From: GCA-2737125 sp044336815
Lineage (GTDB): Bacteria; Actinomycetota; Actinomycetes; S36-B12
Length of the DNA stretch: 11,130 nt
Assembly (NCBI GenBank): GCA_044336815.1
Contig: JBIIOU010000056.1
Location: 1 to 11,130, forward strand
Direction of reading: 5' to 3'
The notes under the pieces are model-generated. The model ran no database searches, had not been told where the DNA came from, and saw only the letters and a list, made by a program, of their open reading frames with translations. Positions 7,224 through 11,130 of this stretch are shown one piece after another. Numbering within the stretch: position 1 is the stretch's first letter; each line of letters opens with the position of its first letter. A program made the translations under genes and the position numbers.

Positions 7224-7664
7224 ATGGCCGCGAGCGTATTGATCTTGAATGGTCCGAATTTAGATCGACTAGGTACGCGCGAGCCCGCTATTTACGGCAC
7301 GGCCACTTTTGCCGACTTAGTCGCGTTATGTACCGCCGAGGCGCTTAGCCTGGGTTTGGCCGCTGATGTGCGGCAGAGCAATGATGAAGCTGAGTTAATT
7401 GGTTGGTTGCATGAGGCTGCAGATGCAAATTCGCCAGTGATTATTAATCCGGCCGCATTCACGCATTATTCCTATGCGCTGCGCGACGCCTGTGCGTTGG
7501 TCGAATCTCCACTAATTGAAGTTCATCTATCGAACCCAGCGGCACGCGAGGAGTTTCGACAGACTTCGGTTATTTCTGGGGTCGCTGACGGGGTCATTGC
7601 TGGATTTGGCATTGAGTCGTACCGACTTGCCCTACATGCTGTAGCGCGCATGACCAAGGGCTAG
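7224..7664 (+). CDS. aroQ: 3-dehydroquinate dehydratase, type II
   Basis: Dodecameric type II dehydroquinase that dehydrates 3-dehydroquinate to 3-dehydroshikimate (step 3). It has 146 residues, normal. N-terminal LILNGPNLDRLGTREPAIYG contains R19 and the catalytic Tyr Y24 of the flexible lid. QSNDEAELIGWLHEA follows. INPAAFTHYSYALRDA carries the substrate-binding Asn N75 and H81. The catalytic His is H101 in IEVHLSN, followed by REEFRQTS. The ATG at 7224 is 9 bases after the aroB stop, with a weak TAGG 8 bases upstream that overlaps that stop. With aroB, aroE, aroK and aroC it gives every shikimate step from DAHP onward except EPSP synthase (aroA), which is not in this window. Confidence 0.97.
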   Translation: MAASVLILNGPNLDRLGTREPAIYGTATFADLVALCTAEALSLGLAADVRQSNDEAELIGWLHEAADANSPVIINPAAFTHYSYALRDACALVESPLIEVHLSNPAAREEFRQTSVISGVADGVIAGFGIESYRLALHAVARMTKG

Positions 7665-7672
7665 GTGTATTG

Positions 7673-8740
7673 ATGTCGGTTGCTCGTCGAGATGCGCTAA
7701 GAAAGTTGATGGGTGCTGACATACCCGGTCTACTCATTACATTGCTGCCAAATATCCGATACTTGAGTGGGTTTAGTGGAAGTAATGCTGCACTGTTTGT
7801 GTCACGTGATGATCCAAGTCGCGACCTAATATGCACAGACGGCCGTTACCAAACGCAAGTTGGACGTGAGTGCCCTGACCTTCCAGTGCACCTGGCGAGA
7901 TCCTGTGCCATTGCCTTAGTGGCACGATTAGCGGGTGAAGGCCTAACCTCCATCGGGGTTGAGGATCAGATTCCACTTGTGCTCGAGCGCGAATCCCGGA
8001 AGTTGCTGTCCGTTTTAGTTACCTCAGGTTTGATCGAGAAGTTACGGGTCATAAAAGATCCCCACGAAATTGAACTACTCACCAGGGCTGGTGCAATCAC
8101 CGCCGAGGCAATGGCGCAGTTACTTCGCGAACTTCGAGTGGGCATGACCGAGATTCATGCCGCACGAAGACTCGAACAGTTATTCGGTGATCTCGGAGCC
8201 GAAGATCGAGCTTTCGAGACCATCGTTGCCACCGGTTCGAACTCGGCGATCCCGCACCATCAGCCCACGTCACGATCCTTGGCCGGTGGCGATCTCTTGG
8301 TCATTGACGCCGGTGCGATGGTGGAGGGTTATCACGCCGACATGACTCGAACAGTGCTCGTCGGCGCAGATCCCGAGCCTTGGCAGCTGCAAATCCACGG
8401 GTTAGTGGCTAATGCCCAATCGGCGGGGATGAGAGCCTGCGCCACCGCTGTGCCGCTCACGACCATCGACGCGGCGGCGCGATCGATCATTGAGGACGCC
8501 GGGTATGGCCGTGAATTTGGTCATGGGCTCGGCCACGGGGTTGGTTTGGAGATTCATGAGGCACCGATGATCAATGCTCGGTCGACGGGTAGCATTTCAG
8601 TCAACACCCCGGTAACCATCGAGCCTGGTATCTACTTACCAGATCAAGGTGGTGTGCGGATCGAAGACACCTTGGTGGTGGAGTCGACGGCAAGCCGGGT
8701 CCTTACGGAACTGGCGCGCGAACTGGTCGTGGTCGGATGA
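7673..8740 (+). CDS. M24 family Xaa-Pro aminopeptidase / dipeptidase
   Basis: Pita-bread metallopeptidase predicted to cleave peptides at Xaa-Pro bonds in the cytoplasm. It has 355 residues. The N-terminal creatinase-like domain (1 to about 125) contains IRYLSGFSGSNA and DGRYQTQ; the catalytic domain follows. The five metal ligands are visible: D212 (VIDAGA), D223 (HADMTRT), H288 (HGLGHGVGLEIHE), E317 (TIEPGIY) and E331 (RIEDT). H295 in IHE is the expected proton-shuttling His. Aminopeptidase (pepP-like) and dipeptidase (pepQ-like) activity cannot be separated from sequence alone; this locus next to efp is often labelled pepQ or ypdF. The start was chosen as ATG 7673, with TAGG seven bases upstream inside the aroQ stop; a TTG immediately before it at 7670 is a less likely start. 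Confidence 0.92.
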   Translation: MSVARRDALRKLMGADIPGLLITLLPNIRYLSGFSGSNAALFVSRDDPSRDLICTDGRYQTQVGRECPDLPVHLARSCAIALVARLAGEGLTSIGVEDQIPLVLERESRKLLSVLVTSGLIEKLRVIKDPHEIELLTRAGAITAEAMAQLLRELRVGMTEIHAARRLEQLFGDLGAEDRAFETIVATGSNSAIPHHQPTSRSLAGGDLLVIDAGAMVEGYHADMTRTVLVGADPEPWQLQIHGLVANAQSAGMRACATAVPLTTIDAAARSIIEDAGYGREFGHGLGHGVGLEIHEAPMINARSTGSISVNTPVTIEPGIYLPDQGGVRIEDTLVVESTASRVLTELARELVVVG

Positions 8741-8782
8741 ACCTGGAATTTAAGGCAACAACAAATAGCGGGAGATGACGTC

Positions 8783-9343
8783 GTGGCAAGCACGAATGAC
8801 TTAAAGAATGGGCTCGTCTTGAATATCGATGGCCAATTGTGGACCGTGATCGAATTCCAGCACGTGAAGCCCGGCAAAGGGCCGGCCTTTGTCCGTACCA
8901 AGCTTAAGAGTGTGCTTTCAGGCAAAGTCGTCGATAAAACGTTCAATGCCGGTATTAAAGTCGAAACCGCTAGCGTCGATCGGCGCGACATGCAATATCT
9001 CTATCGCGATGGAGATGATTGGGTATTCATGGACGTGGCAAATTATGAGCAGATCACGGTGCCTGATGCTGTCGTCGGTGAATCCTCAAAGTACCTACTT
9101 GAAAATCAGGTGGCAAACATCTCGATCCACGAGGAGACGGCAATCATCGTTGAACTACCGGCATCGGTCGAACTAATGCTCACCTATACCGAGCCAGGGC
9201 TGCAGGGGGATAGGTCCACGGGCGGCACCAAGCCCGCGACCTTGGAGACTGGTGCGATTATTCAGGTACCCCTTTTTCTTGAATCAGATACTAAAGTCAA
9301 AGTCGATACTCGTGATGGGTCCTATCTTGGCCGCGTGAATTAG
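8783..9343 (+). CDS. efp: Translation elongation factor P
   Basis: Binds stalled ribosomes between the P and E sites and promotes peptide bonds at polyproline stretches. It has 186 residues, a normal length. KOW-like domain I runs from about 1 to 65, with the tip loop KPGKGPAF at 29-36 placing Lys at K32. Two OB domains follow, including DRRDMQYLYRDGDDWVFMD and the C-terminal GDRSTGGTKPATLETGA and VPLFLESDTKVKVDTRDGSYLGR signatures. The GTG start at 8783 has GGGAG at 8770-8774, 8 bases away. The 42-base gap upstream is the longest in the series and could hold a promoter, but I see no clear -35/-10 pair. The PGKGP loop is the actinobacterial type, reported to work without a Lys modification. 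No modification enzyme gene is seen nearby. Efp is directly followed by nusB (2 bases). Confidence 0.98.
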   Translation: MASTNDLKNGLVLNIDGQLWTVIEFQHVKPGKGPAFVRTKLKSVLSGKVVDKTFNAGIKVETASVDRRDMQYLYRDGDDWVFMDVANYEQITVPDAVVGESSKYLLENQVANISIHEETAIIVELPASVELMLTYTEPGLQGDRSTGGTKPATLETGAIIQVPLFLESDTKVKVDTRDGSYLGRVN

Positions 9344-9345
9344 GC

Positions 9346-9771
9346 GTGTCTGCTCGCGGTAAGGCTCGCAAAAGGGCCCTTGATATCCTGTATGAAGCTG
9401 ATATTCGAGGCGTGCCAGCACTAGAAGTCCTCGAGTCGCAGGTGGTGAGGCGCTCAGAGGATGGCGATCCTGAGTTGAATGTGTATGTGTCTGAGATTGT
9501 TCATGGGGTGGTCGAGCACGGGGAATACATCGATGAGGTCATCAGCACGTATTCACTGGGCTGGACCTTGCCGCGCATGCCAGCGGTTGACCGATCGATC
9601 CTTCGGCTGGCTTGTTACGAGGTGCTCTGGAATGACGACGTCCCTGATGCGGTTGTTATCTCCGAGGCCGTGAAGATGGCGCAGAGCCTTTCGACCGATG
9701 AATCCTCGACGTTCGTAAATGGACTGCTAGCGCGGATAAGTGAAGTGAAGTCCCGACTCACGACCCAGTAA
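9346..9771 (+). CDS. nusB: Transcription antitermination factor NusB
   Basis: All-helical RNA-binding protein that, with NusE (ribosomal protein S10), binds boxA in rRNA leaders and supports antitermination of rRNA operons. It has 141 residues, typical. The N-terminal Arg/Lys-rich ARGKARKRALDILYEAD is the boxA-binding helix. Later motifs are LPRMPAVDRSILRLACYEVLW and ISEAVKMAQSLSTDESSTFVNGLLARI. The GTG start at 9346 is 2 bases after the efp stop, and the TAGG of that stop is too close to serve as a normal ribosome site. Translation probably depends on coupling to efp. It looks like the last gene of the series: the next gene has its own promoter-like sequence. Confidence 0.96.
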   Translation: MSARGKARKRALDILYEADIRGVPALEVLESQVVRRSEDGDPELNVYVSEIVHGVVEHGEYIDEVISTYSLGWTLPRMPAVDRSILRLACYEVLWNDDVPDAVVISEAVKMAQSLSTDESSTFVNGLLARISEVKSRLTTQ

Positions 9772-9798
9772 CCTAACGCGAATTTCAGGGTTTTAGCC

Positions 9799-9811
9799 CA
9801 TAATTGGCCCA
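9799..9811 (+). promoter_or_regulatory. Putative -10 element and leaderless start of the secreted hydrolase gene
   Basis: CATAAT at 9799-9804 matches five of six bases of the TATAAT consensus and ends 6 bases before the ATG at 9811, so transcription would begin at or next to the A of the start codon. No Shine-Dalgarno-like purine run lies in 9785-9810. A -35 box at the usual spacing (about 9776-9781) is not recognisable. Leaderless genes are common in actinobacteria. This is an inference from position only. Confidence 0.45.
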
Positions 9812-11130
9812 TGAATGGCCGCGTCACAACTTGGGTTCTTGCCGTTACCGTATTGGCCACCGGCATGTTGTCATCGAGTGCTGTTATCGGTAGTGCGCAG
9901 GCACGTCCCGCGGTTGCAACAAAAGTAATTGGTTCCGTAGCTGTGAGAAGTTGCGATGAAGTCACGTCCCCCGGGTCACTTACTTGGTGTGGAACGGTGA
10001 AAAGGCCGTGGGATCCTCGCGATAACTCACTTGGAAGTTTCGATTTAGCGTTTGCTGTGGTACTTCCGATATCCGGCAAGGTTTCGAAGCCGGCTGTCGT
10101 TGGCATCGAGGGGGGTCCGGGCTACGGCGCCGTATCCTCCGGGCAACTTTATGCCGAGATGCTGCAGCCACTTCTCGCTGACCGAGCACTTTTAGTTGTA
10201 GACCAGCGGGGTACCGGCAAGTCAAGCCCGGTCGCTTGCGACTCCGATGCCTCAATTTCCGCCTGTGCCAGGGCGCTAGGTGATCGCTTTGATCTATATG
10301 GAACGGAGCTGGTGGCAGATGATCTCAGCGCCCTGATTACCGCTTTGAACCTCGGGGTAGTCGATGTTTATGGAGACTCATACGGCACCTTTGTGGCCCA
10401 GGTATTCGCTAGCTACCACCCGGAATTGGTTCACAGTTTGGTACTTGACGGCGCTTATCCGGTCACTGGCGAATCGGCTTGGTATCCAACTCAGGGGCCT
10501 GCGCTCCGAAATGCTTACACCATTGTCTGTGAGCGCACCAAAGGATGCGGACGAGGTGATACCGGAACGATTGCATTGTTGAAACGGGTGCTCGCCAAGG
10601 TACGCATGAAAGCTATATCGGTGGTAGCGCCGGGAGCCGACAACAGGATGCATCGAGTGCGAATAAACCCGAGCGCCTTGACGGGAGTGGCATTCGGTGG
10701 AACATACGGCCCAACGACTTACCGCGAGTTGAATGCAGCCTTACTTGCATCGCTAAGCGGCGATCACCTGCCTCTTGGTCGGCTGGTTGCGGAGTACATC
10801 TATCAAGGCGATGCCGAGACGGTATCCGTTTACAGTCCAGGACTGAATATCGCCGTGTCATGCCATGACTATCCGCAACTATTTGATATGTCCGAGCCTA
10901 AATCTGTTCGAAAGAAGCAATATGCAGCTTCGGTCGCGGCACAGGAGAGTATTAACTCGAACCTTTATGGCCCCTTTAAAATTTCTGAGTATTTGAACTC
11001 TGACGCAGGAGAGCAGTCACTGTGTTTGTCCTGGCCAACAGCTACACGCAATCCGTGGAAGATTCCTGGGCCACCGGGTGGCACTTATCCCGATATTCCA
11101 ACCTTGGTGTTGTCTGGCGAGTTGGACACA
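9811..11130 (+). CDS. Secreted alpha/beta hydrolase, tripeptidyl aminopeptidase (TAP)-like, 3' end outside window
   Basis: First 440 codons of an exported serine hydrolase, open to the right edge. The signal peptide is clear: basic N-terminus (MNGR), hydrophobic core at about 7-27, and an AQA signal peptidase I site after A31. There is no lipobox Cys, so it is probably released or wall-associated. The mature part has the S33/TAP plan: oxyanion motif EGGPG (100-104), DQRGTGKS (131-138), nucleophile elbow GDSYG with S190, a long lid region, and LSGELD with probable catalytic D439. The catalytic His should lie just past the window. Paired Cys residues typical of exported TAP-like enzymes are present (C48/C60, C143/C152, C240/C246, C351, C405); the pairings are a guess. 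The likely role is removal of N-terminal peptides or Pro-containing substrates outside the cell, but esterase activity is possible. ATG 9811 is the first in-frame start after the nusB stop. Confidence 0.88.
   Translation, partial: MNGRVTTWVLAVTVLATGMLSSSAVIGSAQARPAVATKVIGSVAVRSCDEVTSPGSLTWCGTVKRPWDPRDNSLGSFDLAFAVVLPISGKVSKPAVVGIEGGPGYGAVSSGQLYAEMLQPLLADRALLVVDQRGTGKSSPVACDSDASISACARALGDRFDLYGTELVADDLSALITALNLGVVDVYGDSYGTFVAQVFASYHPELVHSLVLDGAYPVTGESAWYPTQGPALRNAYTIVCERTKGCGRGDTGTIALLKRVLAKVRMKAISVVAPGADNRMHRVRINPSALTGVAFGGTYGPTTYRELNAALLASLSGDHLPLGRLVAEYIYQGDAETVSVYSPGLNIAVSCHDYPQLFDMSEPKSVRKKQYAASVAAQESINSNLYGPFKISEYLNSDAGEQSLCLSWPTATRNPWKIPGPPGGTYPDIPTLVLSGELDT

Noticed and set aside
8741..8782. 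42-base gap before efp as a promoter region
   Set aside because: Only the ribosome-binding GGGAG is clear. AT-rich bits such as GGAATTTAAGG do not form a -35/-10 pair at proper spacing.
9786..9826. Possible terminator hairpin after nusB (GGG-TTTTAG-CCC and GGCC-CATGAAT-GGCC)
   Set aside because: Stems of only 3-4 pairs with no following T-run, and the second overlaps the hydrolase start. Too weak to call a terminator.
1..11130. Search for a mobile element, CRISPR array, defence or toxin-antitoxin module, or new gene system
   Set aside because: All coding space belongs to well-known housekeeping families in a conserved actinobacterial order. No direct or inverted repeat arrays, integrase, transposase or unexplained gene cluster was seen.

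Overview
The window looks like a compact, ordinary housekeeping segment of an actinobacterial (Actinomycetota) chromosome. The gene order alaS - ruvX - mltG - aroE - prepilin peptidase - aroC - aroK - aroB - aroQ - pepQ/pepP - efp - nusB is, from general knowledge, a conserved actinobacterial neighbourhood. The proteins also carry actinobacterial hallmarks: the PGKGP loop in EF-P, the GLSLTMPLK form of AroE, and a short prepilin peptidase beside aroE/aroC. G+C is moderate (about half to high-50s per cent by eye). TTA codons are used freely and gaps are tiny. This argues against Streptomyces-like soil organisms and is compatible with a small-genome aquatic or planktonic actinobacterium, but the lineage is an inference.

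Layout, all real genes on the + strand. 1-1594: C-terminal part of alanyl-tRNA synthetase, entering from the left edge. 1597-2031: ruvX (pre-16S rRNA nuclease / Holliday junction resolvase-like). 2015-3112: mltG, a membrane-anchored lytic transglycosylase. 3105-7664: the shikimate block aroE, aroC, aroK, aroB, aroQ (steps 3-5 and 7 plus the cyclising step 2), interrupted only by a minimal prepilin peptidase (3927-4394). 7673-8740: an M24 Xaa-Pro peptidase. 8783-9343: elongation factor P. 9346-9771: NusB. 9811-11130: the N-terminal 440 codons of a secreted TAP-like alpha/beta hydrolase, cut by the right edge.

From alaS to nusB the genes overlap or sit 2-42 bases apart, so they probably form one or a few long transcripts with translational coupling. 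The pathway logic is translation (alaS, efp), rRNA maturation and antitermination (ruvX, nusB), cell wall (mltG) and aromatic amino acid precursors (aro genes). The hydrolase has no Shine-Dalgarno sequence and a -10-like hexamer 6 bases before its ATG, so it probably begins a new, leaderless transcription unit.

There is no stretch over 300 bases without a gene. The longest gaps are 42 bases (8741-8782) and 39 bases (9772-9810). I saw no tRNA, rRNA, CRISPR, insertion sequence, attachment site, riboswitch or convincing terminator. I found no evidence of a new multi-gene system. The most unusual details are a Ser-rich insertion next to the AroB active site, the prepilin peptidase embedded in the shikimate block without visible pilin genes, and the leaderless secreted hydrolase.
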